NCBI GenBank assembly: GCA_905236275.1
Contig: CAJOPI010000354.1
Coordinates: 1 to 5,088, forward strand
Reading direction: 5' to 3'
From: an uncultured Lachnospiraceae bacterium
Lineage (GTDB): Bacteria; Bacillota; Clostridia; Lachnospirales; Lachnospiraceae
DNA length: 5,088 nucleotides
The notes under the pieces were generated by a model. It saw nothing but the letters and a program-made list of their open reading frames with translations. It had not been told where the DNA came from and made no database searches. Positions 1-5,088 of this stretch are shown in pieces. The translations under genes and the position numbers were made by a program. Positions within the stretch are counted from its first letter, which is position 1, and each line of letters starts with the position of its first letter.

Positions 1-234
1 ATTGAGAGTGACCAGTACATCGAGGATTATTTCGTTGCTGACTGCTTCATCAATCTCTATAGGATTTTGAAGTGTAATATCCTTTACATCAGACGGATGA
101 AGTCCTTTGGCAGCGCATATGAAAGATTTAAGCGCCTTCTTGGATGTCTGCATGACATGATGAAACATTAGATCATTACGTAGGGTAATGTCAATCGGGC
201 CTGTTGCCAGGCTAAAAGAATTTTTCTTTTGCAT
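1..234 (-). CDS. Rpn-family recombination-promoting nuclease / PD-(D/E)XK transposase-like protein, N-terminal part (cut by window edge)
   Basis: Reading leftwards from the ATG at 234-232, 78 codons stay open to the left edge, so only the N-terminus is present. The protein resembles the Rpn/PDDEXK_2 family (putative transposase YhgA-like): an N-terminal 'TLRNDLMF' segment (residues 17-24, like the family's T.DymF), a helical stretch ending 'SFICAAKGLHPSDV' and then 'NPIEID' followed by 'ILDVLVTLN'. In this family the Asp of 'LDV' (residue 72) is the first acidic residue of the PD-(D/E)XK nuclease core; the following E-x-K/Q strand lies outside the window. Members are DNA endonucleases linked to RecA-independent recombination and often occur in many copies per genome. 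The start is supported by AAGGA at 247-243, 8 bases upstream. The gene is divergent from the ATPase gene. The opposite strand is also open across 1-171, but that translation resembles nothing I know. Family call fairly sure; activity unproven. Confidence 0.8.
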   Translation of the reverse strand, partial: MQKKNSFSLATGPIDITLRNDLMFHHVMQTSKKALKSFICAAKGLHPSDVKDITLQNPIEIDEAVSNEIILDVLVTLN

Positions 235-352
235 AAAAATTTTCCTTAATTTATTTTCTAAAGGAATTCCCTTGATGTGTTTTTTGATTAGAGGAACTGC
301 GTTGCCGGCTGCCGTTCCAAAGAAAAGTGTTCTGAATGACAGGACGAAAAGT

Positions 353-381
353 ATGATAACATATTTGTATACATAATGCAA
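353..381 (-). promoter_or_regulatory. Possible promoter for the Rpn-family gene
   Basis: On the minus strand, TTGCAT (381-376) and TATCAT (358-353) are separated by 17 bases. The -10 matches 5 of 6 consensus bases, the -35 only 3 of 6. It would give a leader of roughly 115 bases before the ATG at 234. The region is AT-rich, so a chance match is quite possible. Confidence 0.3.
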
Positions 382-395
382 GCGAAAATTTTTGA

Positions 396-424
396 AGGGT
401 AGTGTTGCTTCATAAAACACCCCT
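396..424. other. Small intergenic hairpin
   Basis: AGGG (396-399) and GTGTT (402-406) pair with AACAC (416-420) and CCCT (421-424), leaving a 2-base bulge (TA) and a 9-base loop. There is no T-run next to it on either strand, so it does not look like an intrinsic terminator. It lies between the two divergent genes; function unknown. The rest of 235-523 holds only the tentative promoters and the ATPase ribosome binding site. Confidence 0.3.
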
Positions 425-452
425 AAACCACTAAACTCCAACAGTTCCTTCA

Positions 453-481
453 TTGCAGTTTAAGCGGATTCGTGGTAATAT
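453..481 (+). promoter_or_regulatory. Possible promoter of the HerA-like ATPase/methyltransferase operon
   Basis: TTGCAG (453-458), a 17-base spacer and TAATAT (476-481). The -10 is preceded by TGG, which fits an extended -10 (TGn), and this may compensate for the weak -35 (3 of 6). It would start transcription near 488, about 35 bases before the ATG at 524. Inferred from motif and position only. Confidence 0.4.
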
Positions 482-512
482 TTAGTCTGAATTGCGTTGT
501 GCGTGAAGATTG

Positions 513-518
513 AGGAGG
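513..518 (+). promoter_or_regulatory. Ribosome binding site that fixes the ATPase start
   Basis: A perfect AGGAGG lies 5 bases before the ATG at 524. The in-frame TTG at 497 would place this site inside the gene, so the ATG at 524 is the better start. Confidence 0.85.
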
Positions 519-523
519 GAGCT

Positions 524-2068
524 ATGGTTAAAGAAGGTAAAATCTGGGTCGCGAATAATGAAAAGGGAGAAAATATCTTCCTCTATACTTCAATGGCGAA
601 CAGGCATGGGCTGATCGCGGGGGCTACCGGAAGCGGAAAGACCGTTACATTAAAAGTTCTTGCCGAGTCTTTCAGTGATATGGGTGTACCTGTATTTCTC
701 TCTGATGTAAAGGGAGACCTTGCAGGCATTTGTGAGGCCGGTGAAAATACGGAGGATATGCAGAAGCGCATAAAGAACTTTTCTCTTGAGGAAGAGGGCT
801 TTAGTTTTCAGAAATATCCTGTGACCTTTTGGGATATTTTCGGAAGCAAAGGAATTCCGCTGCGCACTACGGTTTCGGAAATGGGACCGCAGCTTCTTGG
901 TAAAATCTTGAGACTCAATGATTTACAGAAGGATATTTTATCAATCGTTTATAAAATTGCTGACGACAATAATCTTCTTCTGATAGATACGAAGGACCTG
1001 AAAGCCTGTCTGAATTACGTCGGTGAAAATGCGAAGGACTTTGCTGCGGATTATGGAAATATAAGTAAGGTTTCAATCGCTGCGATTGTACGGGCTGTTG
1101 TTGCCTTAGAGACGGAGGGGGCTGACAGCTTTTTCTTCGAGCCTGCGCTCAATATAAGAGACTGGTTCAGCGTTGACAGCAACGGCAGGGGAATGATAAA
1201 TATCCTCGACAGTACAACGCTTATAAATAACAGCTCGCTTTATTCGACCTTTATGCTGTGGATGCTCTCGGAGCTTTTCGAAACGCTCCCGGAGGTTGGT
1301 GACAGCGAAAAGCCGAAAATGGTATTTTTCTTTGATGAAGCGCATCTGCTTTTCAAGGACACAGGCAAGGTCCTCATCGAGAAAATCGAGCAGGTCGTCA
1401 AGCTTATTCGTTCAAAGGGCGTGGGTGTTTATTTTATAACTCAGAGTCCGCGCGACATTCCCGATGGGGTTCTTTCCCAGCTCGGAAATAAAATTCAGCA
1501 CGTACTTCATGCCTACACACCTACCGAATCGAAAGCTGTTAAAGCAGCCGCAGACTCCTTCAGGACCAATCCTGAATTCAATACACGCGAAGCTATCGAG
1601 TCTTTAGGCACAGGTGAAGCTGTATGTTCTTTTCTTGATGAAAGCGGTGTTCCGACTGTCTGTGAAAAGGTTAAGATACTTCCTCCAAGAAGCAGGATGG
1701 GTTCTATAACCGATTCCGTTCGTGACAGCGTTATCAAAAACAGTATGCTTTACAGTAAATACGCGGAGAGCTATGATCCGGATTCTGCATATGAATTTCT
1801 TATGCGGAAGGGACTGGAGGCGGAGAATGCTGTTGCATCTGCCGTTCAGCAAAAGGAAGCTGCGAAAACAACCGCAAAAGAGGAAACGGCAGACAAGCGA
1901 CGCAGGACGGCAGCGGTTAAGTCTGTCGGAAATTCCGTTGCCGGAACCGTCGGCAGGGAAGTCGGTAAGCAGGTTGGAGGCAGTTTCGGAAAGTTTGGAA
2001 AAACTCTTGGAGGAAATGTCGGTGCCAGCATTGGCAGAGGGCTTCTTTCGACCTTATTCAAACTTTGA
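524..2068 (+). CDS. HerA-like ATPase of the DUF853 (YjgR) family
   Basis: A 514-residue P-loop ATPase, close to the roughly 500 residues of E. coli YjgR. The N-terminus 'ANRHGLIAGATGSGKT' carries Walker A (GATGSGKT, residues 33-40), followed by the family-typical 'GVPVFLSDVKGDLAG'. Walker B is 'KMVFFFDEAH' with DEAH at 271-274. A sensor-type segment 'FITQSPRDIP' (Gln307) and 'QLGNKIQHVLHAYTP' follow, both characteristic of DUF853. Residues about 430-466 form a charged, Ala/Lys/Glu-rich linker, and 467-514 are a glycine-rich tail with regularly spaced Gly. There is no signal peptide or membrane segment, so it should be cytosolic. The HerA/FtsK superfamily contains hexameric DNA-translocating motors, but the role of the DUF853 branch is not settled. 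It is followed after 30 bases by a DNA adenine methyltransferase, suggesting an operon and a DNA-related job (inference). An upstream TTG at 497 is rejected because AGGAGG sits just before the ATG at 524. Confidence 0.93.
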   Translation: MVKEGKIWVANNEKGENIFLYTSMANRHGLIAGATGSGKTVTLKVLAESFSDMGVPVFLSDVKGDLAGICEAGENTEDMQKRIKNFSLEEEGFSFQKYPVTFWDIFGSKGIPLRTTVSEMGPQLLGKILRLNDLQKDILSIVYKIADDNNLLLIDTKDLKACLNYVGENAKDFAADYGNISKVSIAAIVRAVVALETEGADSFFFEPALNIRDWFSVDSNGRGMINILDSTTLINNSSLYSTFMLWMLSELFETLPEVGDSEKPKMVFFFDEAHLLFKDTGKVLIEKIEQVVKLIRSKGVGVYFITQSPRDIPDGVLSQLGNKIQHVLHAYTPTESKAVKAAADSFRTNPEFNTREAIESLGTGEAVCSFLDESGVPTVCEKVKILPPRSRMGSITDSVRDSVIKNSMLYSKYAESYDPDSAYEFLMRKGLEAENAVASAVQQKEAAKTTAKEETADKRRRTAAVKSVGNSVAGTVGREVGKQVGGSFGKFGKTLGGNVGASIGRGLLSTLFKL

Positions 2069-2098
2069 AATCAGACCTGACAAAAGGAGCTTAGAGAT

Positions 2099-3061
2099 AT
2101 GCCGAAGGAAAAAGCCGGACGGAACAGAACTATAGATATTTCTGTCGAAGATGGCCGTCAATTCCTTGAACGCTGCAGGGTAATAGATAAGAAATCAGAT
2201 TTGACAGATATTATTGATAAGACGATATGGGGCGATTGCATGACAGTAATGCCGCTTTTGGCGACCGGCTTTGTTGATTTGCTTATAGCGGACCCACCCT
2301 ATAATCTTGACAAGGATTTCAATGGAAGAAAATTCAGGAAAACAACAGAAGATTCATATATAGAATATACCGAGAGCTGGATTGAAAAAGTCATACCCCT
2401 CTTGAAGCCGGATGCAACCATATATGTATGCTGTGACTGGCAGTCAAGTTTCGCTGTCGGAATGGTACTGAAAAGACATTTTTACCTGCAGAACAGGATT
2501 ACATGGCAAAGGGAAAAAGGACGAGGTGCGTTAAATAATTGGAAAAACGGCATGGAAGATATATGGTTTGCGACTAATTCTAAATCCTATACCTTCAATG
2601 TTGATGCCGTAAAAATCCGCCGTAAGGTTATAGCTCCGTATAAGGTTGACGGAAGGCCGAAGGATTGGGAAGAGACTGCGGAAGGAAAGTTCAGGAATAC
2701 CTTTCCTTCGAACTTTTGGGACGATATTTCCATACCTTACTGGTCGATGCCGGAAAATACTGCCCATCCTACACAGAAGCCTGAAAAACTGCTTGCTAAA
2801 CTGATACTTGCAAGTTCCAATCAGGGGGATATTGTTTTTGACCCGTTTTTAGGGTCCGGTTCCACCTCTGTTACGGCAAAAAAGCTCAATCGTCACTTTG
2901 TCGGGATTGAAGCGAATGAGCAGTACTGTGTGTGGGCTGAAAAGCGCTTGGAAATGGCAGCTGCGGATACTACTATTCAAGGCTACGCTGACGGAGTTTT
3001 CTGGGAAAGGAACACAGCTTCACTGCGGAGAAGCAGAAAAAAGGAAAACGGGGATAATTGA
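2099..3061 (+). CDS. Site-specific DNA adenine methyltransferase, beta class (solitary)
   Basis: A 320-residue DNA (adenine-N6, possibly cytosine-N4) methyltransferase that transfers methyl from S-adenosylmethionine to a target base. The catalytic motif IV DPPY is at residues 65-68 ('ADPPYNL') and the SAM-binding motif I 'FDPFLGSGST' is around 247-256. Having motif IV before motif I identifies the beta group. 'HPTQKP' (223-228) is the usual element before motif I, and 'HFVGIE' following motif I is also typical. Residues about 110-220 should contain the target recognition domain; the recognition sequence cannot be read from the protein. Length is normal for a complete stand-alone enzyme. AAGGAG at 2084-2089, 9 bases upstream, supports the ATG at 2099. 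It lies 30 bases after the HerA-like ATPase gene, with no terminator between, so co-transcription is likely. No restriction endonuclease gene adjoins it here: it may be an orphan regulatory or protective methylase, or its partner may be elsewhere. Confidence 0.93.
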   Translation: MPKEKAGRNRTIDISVEDGRQFLERCRVIDKKSDLTDIIDKTIWGDCMTVMPLLATGFVDLLIADPPYNLDKDFNGRKFRKTTEDSYIEYTESWIEKVIPLLKPDATIYVCCDWQSSFAVGMVLKRHFYLQNRITWQREKGRGALNNWKNGMEDIWFATNSKSYTFNVDAVKIRRKVIAPYKVDGRPKDWEETAEGKFRNTFPSNFWDDISIPYWSMPENTAHPTQKPEKLLAKLILASSNQGDIVFDPFLGSGSTSVTAKKLNRHFVGIEANEQYCVWAEKRLEMAAADTTIQGYADGVFWERNTASLRRSRKKENGDN

Positions 3062-3104
3062 TCCGATTCTAAAAATTTTGTGAAAATTTTATAAATTGAT
3101 TGTA

Positions 3105-3133
3105 TAGACTTTTATACATTACTGTTGTAAAAT
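3105..3133 (+). promoter_or_regulatory. Probable promoter of the purine permease gene
   Basis: TAGACT (3105-3110, 4 of 6 to TTGACA), a 17-base spacer and TAAAAT (3128-3133, 5 of 6). Transcription would begin near 3140, giving a leader of about 113 bases. The -10 lies inside the left arm of the inverted repeat at 3125-3228, so only the inner part of that repeat would be in the RNA if this promoter is used. Alternative upstream elements (TTGTGA at 3078) have poorer partners. Confidence 0.5.
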
Positions 3134-3228
3134 ATTGTCGTTTGTTGATGGTGTTGGCAGCTGCGGAAGACTTTGAAAGTACTTACGCAGCAGTATAAAT
3201 ACCGGTCACAGACGGCAATTTTTTACAA
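3125..3228 (+). promoter_or_regulatory. Long inverted repeat / structured leader ahead of the purine permease gene
   Basis: Bases 3125-3145 pair with 3208-3228 in 20 of 21 positions (two G-T wobbles, one T-T mismatch). Inside, 3150-3155 pair with 3198-3203, GCTGCG (3160-3165) pairs with CGCAGC (3186-3191), and AAG and ACTT then pair with AAGT and CTT around a TGA loop, so the whole segment can fold as one long imperfect hairpin. A short competing hairpin, CC-GTC/GAC-GG at 3202-3215, is followed by six Ts, like an attenuator. The element ends 13 bases before the permease ribosome binding site (AAGGAG, 3242-3247). Candidates are a regulatory leader, a promoter-overlapping DNA palindrome, or a small inverted-repeat element. 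It does not match the guanine/adenine riboswitch consensus. The pairing is seen; the function is inferred. Confidence 0.6.
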
Positions 3229-3252
3229 TTTTTTTCAGAAGAAGGAGAAAAC

Positions 3253-4599
3253 ATGCTGGAACAATTATTTCACCTCAAAGAACATGGCACAACTGTAAGG
3301 ACTGAGCTCGTTGCAGGTCTTACCACCTTCCTGGCAATGGCCTATATACTTGCCGTAAATCCAAGCATACTTGGAACGGTTATGAATCCCGGCGGAGTAT
3401 TTGTGGCAACTGCTATAGCATCAGCGGTAGCAACCTTTATCATGGGATTTCTGGCAAATTATCCCATAGCTCTTTCGGCAGGACTCGGACTTAATGCATA
3501 TTTTGCCTATACAGTCTGCTTAGGCGAGCTTGCAAACGAGACAGATCCCTTTACAATCTGCCTTACTGCGGTACTTTGCGAAGGTATTTTCTTTATAGCT
3601 ATTTCAGGCTTTAAGTTCAGAGAGCAGATAATCAATGGTATTCCCCAGAACTTAAAGTATGGTATCTCGGCAGGTATCGGACTTTTCGTTGCATTTATAG
3701 GACTTCAGGGAGCAGGAATAGTTGTAAACAGCGATTCCACACTTGTTGACCTCGGAAGCTTTGCAACAGCAGAAGTAGCACTCTGCCTGATAGGAACGAT
3801 TATAATAGTTGTTCTTTCGCATTACAGGATCAAGGGTTCGGTTCTTATCGGTATACTTGCAACATGGGTTCTGGGAATGATTGCCCAGTCAACAGGCTGG
3901 TATACAGGAAACTGCCTTCCTGATTTCTCAGCAGGAATAGATTTAAGCGGAATTTCAGAGACAGCTTTCAAGTTCAACTTTGGCTGGGTTGCATCACATT
4001 TCATCCAGTTCCTTGCCATCTTTTTCAGCTTCCTCTTTGTAGACCTCTTTGATACTGTAGGAACTGTAGTAGGTGTTGCTGACAAGGCAGGACTTCTTGA
4101 CAAGGACGGTAAGCTTCCGAGAGTCGGCAAGGTATTCATGGCTGACGCGGTTGGTACTGTACTTGGTGCATGCCTCGGAACTTCTACTGTTACGAGCTTT
4201 GTAGAGTCTTCAGCAGGTGTTGCGGCAGGCGGAAGAACAGGACTCACAGCAGTAACAACAGGTTTCCTTTTCCTCGTATCGCTTGTACTCAGCCCTGTAT
4301 TCCTTGCAATTCCTTCCTTTGCAACAGCTCCGGCTCTTATTTACGTAGGAATGCTCATGGTTTCAAGTACAAAACAGATTAAATTCGACGGTGATGTGGC
4401 AGATACCTTTGGCGCATACATGGCACTGCTTCTCATGCCCCTTACCTACTCAATCGCAAACGGTATCATGTTTGCAATCCTTGCATGGGTTATCATCAAG
4501 TTATTCACAGGTAAGGCAAAGGATGTAAGCCCCGTTATGTGGATCATATTCGTGCTCTTTGCAGCCCGTATAGCCACCCTTGTTCTTAACTTTAGATAA
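3253..4599 (+). CDS. NCS2-family purine permease, AzgA/PbuG type
   Basis: A 448-residue polytopic inner-membrane protein, close in length to B. subtilis PbuG, with many hydrophobic segments from about residue 20 to the C-terminus. It resembles the AzgA-like branch of the nucleobase-cation symporter-2 family, which imports adenine, guanine or hypoxanthine with protons. Diagnostic motifs are 'ELVAGLTTFLAMAYILAVNP' (18-37), 'AGLGLNAYFAY' (76-86), 'FVDLFDTVGT' (262-271; TM8-like, acidic D264/D267) and 'LGTSTVTSFVESSAGVAAG' (309-327; TM10-like, with E318 in the substrate-site region). Which purine is carried, and whether it matches PbuG or PbuO better, cannot be decided here, so no symbol is given. 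AAGGAG at 3242-3247, 5 bases before the ATG, supports the start. It ends with tandem in-frame stops TAA-TAG. It has its own probable promoter and a structured leader, and appears monocistronic, with a giant hairpin downstream. Confidence 0.93.
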   Translation: MLEQLFHLKEHGTTVRTELVAGLTTFLAMAYILAVNPSILGTVMNPGGVFVATAIASAVATFIMGFLANYPIALSAGLGLNAYFAYTVCLGELANETDPFTICLTAVLCEGIFFIAISGFKFREQIINGIPQNLKYGISAGIGLFVAFIGLQGAGIVVNSDSTLVDLGSFATAEVALCLIGTIIIVVLSHYRIKGSVLIGILATWVLGMIAQSTGWYTGNCLPDFSAGIDLSGISETAFKFNFGWVASHFIQFLAIFFSFLFVDLFDTVGTVVGVADKAGLLDKDGKLPRVGKVFMADAVGTVLGACLGTSTVTSFVESSAGVAAGGRTGLTAVTTGFLFLVSLVLSPVFLAIPSFATAPALIYVGMLMVSSTKQIKFDGDVADTFGAYMALLLMPLTYSIANGIMFAILAWVIIKLFTGKAKDVSPVMWIIFVLFAARIATLVLNFR

Positions 4600-4635
4600 T
4601 AGTCGTTCGATATAAATTATTATAGAAGAAAATCA

Positions 4636-4739
4636 GCCCCTGATCGGACATTTCAAAATGACTTTTTGACCGCGCTTAAAAAACGATTTGCGCGGCAAAA
4701 AGTCATTTTGCAAATGCCCGGTCAGGGGCGTCACTTTTT
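4636..4739 (+). terminator. Very long hairpin (40-base arms) after the permease gene, probable terminator
   Basis: Left arm 4636-4675 and right arm 4690-4729 are near-perfect complements around a 14-base loop. Of 39 aligned pairs 37 are Watson-Crick, one is G-T and one is an A-C mismatch, with one unpaired base in each arm (A4669, C4711). The right arm is followed after 5 bases by a run of five Ts (4735-4739), so it can act as the intrinsic terminator of the permease gene, although the stem is several times longer than a normal one. It could equally be a palindromic repeat inserted between convergent genes. The remainder of 4600-4799 holds only this and the minus-strand terminator. Confidence 0.75.
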
Positions 4740-4740
4740 A

Positions 4741-4771
4741 AAACAAAAAAAGGAGACTCAAAAAAGTCTCC
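4741..4771 (-). terminator. Intrinsic terminator of the HPr-like gene
   Basis: On the minus strand, a perfect 7-bp stem, GGAGACT (4771-4765) with AGTCTCC (4758-4752), has a 6-base T-rich loop and is followed by seven Ts, a G and three more Ts (4751-4741). This is a textbook Rho-independent terminator, 28 bases after the stop codon of the minus-strand gene. Confidence 0.9.
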
Positions 4772-4799
4772 GTAAAACTATATAAAATTTATATCAAAC

Positions 4800-5045
4800 T
4801 TAACCAACACGCTTAAGTGCAAATTCATTCATTGCAGAAATGATTCTTGTCTTCTCTTTTCCCTCAGCCTGAAAATGAAGATCAATGGGCTGCTTTAAGT
4901 TAAGGCTCATGATTCCCATGATTGACTTGGCATCGATGTAGTATCTTCCCTGTTCCATATCAAAATCACCCGGAAGTGTTGACATAGTTTTGTTGAACTT
5001 ACGAAGCTGATCTACTGAATCGAATTTCAAAGTTACTGTTGACAT
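4800..5045 (-). CDS. HPr-family (PTS phosphocarrier-like) protein lacking the catalytic histidine
   Basis: An 81-residue protein of HPr-fold length. 'YYIDAKSIMGIMSLNL' (residues 35-50) is the conserved HPr segment around the regulatory Ser46, here Ser41 in 'KSIMGIMSL'. The N-terminal half has no 'G-x-HARP' motif and the protein's only histidine (57, in 'IDLHFQAEG') is in the wrong place, so it should not accept phosphate from Enzyme I in the usual way. Such divergent HPr-like proteins are known in Firmicutes; B. subtilis Crh, which has Gln at position 15 and works as a CcpA cofactor when Ser46 is phosphorylated, is a precedent, but orthology is not shown. Cytosolic, no signal peptide. GGAGGG (5059-5054) lies 8 bases upstream of the ATG at 5045-5043. 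The gene is convergent with the permease and has its own terminator; its promoter lies beyond the window edge or in the last 40 bases. Confidence 0.85.
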   Translation of the reverse strand: MSTVTLKFDSVDQLRKFNKTMSTLPGDFDMEQGRYYIDAKSIMGIMSLNLKQPIDLHFQAEGKEKTRIISAMNEFALKRVG

Positions 5046-5053
5046 ATTAAATT

Positions 5054-5060
5054 CCCTCCA
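5054..5060 (-). promoter_or_regulatory. Ribosome binding site of the HPr-like gene
   Basis: TGGAGGG on the minus strand, 8 bases before the ATG at 5045, confirms the start of the HPr-like gene. Confidence 0.75.
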
Positions 5061-5088
5061 TAAATAAATGCATCACCGTTTCCCAGAC

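Noticed and set aside
1..171. Open plus-strand reading frame from the left edge to a TAG at 169-171
   Set aside because: The minus-strand reading of the same bases matches the Rpn/PDDEXK_2 family and has a start with a ribosome binding site; the plus-strand translation resembles nothing.
188..376. Plus-strand 62-codon frame
   Set aside because: Half of it is antisense to the Rpn-family gene, it lacks a ribosome binding site and its product resembles no known family.
497..523. Nine-codon N-terminal extension of the HerA-like ATPase starting at TTG 497
   Set aside because: A perfect AGGAGG lies inside this stretch, 5 bases before the ATG at 524, and homologues begin close to that ATG.
1846..2061. 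Minus-strand frame antisense to the ATPase tail
   Set aside because: Its Pro/Thr-rich product is simply the reverse reading of the glycine-rich codons; no start signals.
3050..3090. Terminator after the methyltransferase gene
   Set aside because: Only a weak GGAT/ATCC stem overlapping the stop codon and two AAAATTTT palindromes are present; no GC stem with a proper T-run.
3062..3252. Guanine/adenine (purine) riboswitch before the purine permease
   Set aside because: The conserved core segments around the three-way junction (for example a TTTCTACC-like stretch) are not present; the pairing is one long arm rather than two kissing hairpins.
3822..4247. Minus-strand 141-codon frame inside the permease gene
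   Set aside because: It is antisense to a strongly conserved membrane protein, is low-complexity in Pro/Thr/Ser, and has no family resemblance.
1..5088. tRNA, rRNA, CRISPR array, intact insertion sequence or prophage genes
   Set aside because: No cloverleaf, rRNA-like segment, regularly spaced repeats, IS transposase with flanking terminal repeats or phage genes were recognised.

Overview
The window looks like chromosomal DNA from a low-to-moderate GC anaerobic Firmicute, most likely Lachnospiraceae (Butyrivibrio-like). This rests on strong AGGAGG-type ribosome binding sites, AT-rich intergenic DNA, a PD-(D/E)XK Rpn-family gene of the type abundant in that family, and an HPr-like protein without the catalytic histidine. 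The assignment is inferred from protein resemblance alone; no rRNA or other taxonomic marker is present.

Layout. (1) Bases 1-234, minus strand: the N-terminal 78 codons of an Rpn/PDDEXK_2-family nuclease that runs off the left edge. (2) Bases 235-523: divergent intergenic region with tentative promoters for both flanking genes and a small hairpin. (3) Bases 524-3061, plus strand: a two-gene operon of a HerA-like DUF853 ATPase (YjgR type) and, 30 bases later, a beta-class DNA adenine methyltransferase with no recognisable restriction enzyme beside it. (4) Bases 3062-3252: a promoter and a long imperfect inverted repeat that forms an unusual leader for the next gene. (5) Bases 3253-4599, plus strand: an AzgA/PbuG-type NCS2 purine permease. 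(6) Bases 4600-4799: a convergent intergenic region with a very long hairpin (40-base arms) after the permease and a clean intrinsic terminator for the minus-strand gene. (7) Bases 4800-5045, minus strand: an 81-residue HPr-fold protein that keeps the Ser46-type motif but lacks the His15 motif.

How the genes relate. The ATPase and methyltransferase are probably co-transcribed and both should act on DNA, but no known multi-gene defence system can be named from these two alone. The permease has its own promoter and appears to be a stand-alone purine uptake gene with a structured leader. The HPr-like gene is an independent convergent unit.

No fully convincing new system is visible. The best candidates for a second look are the structured leader before the purine permease, the HerA-like ATPase/solitary methyltransferase pair, the HPr-like protein without its phosphorylatable histidine, and the giant hairpin at 4636-4729.
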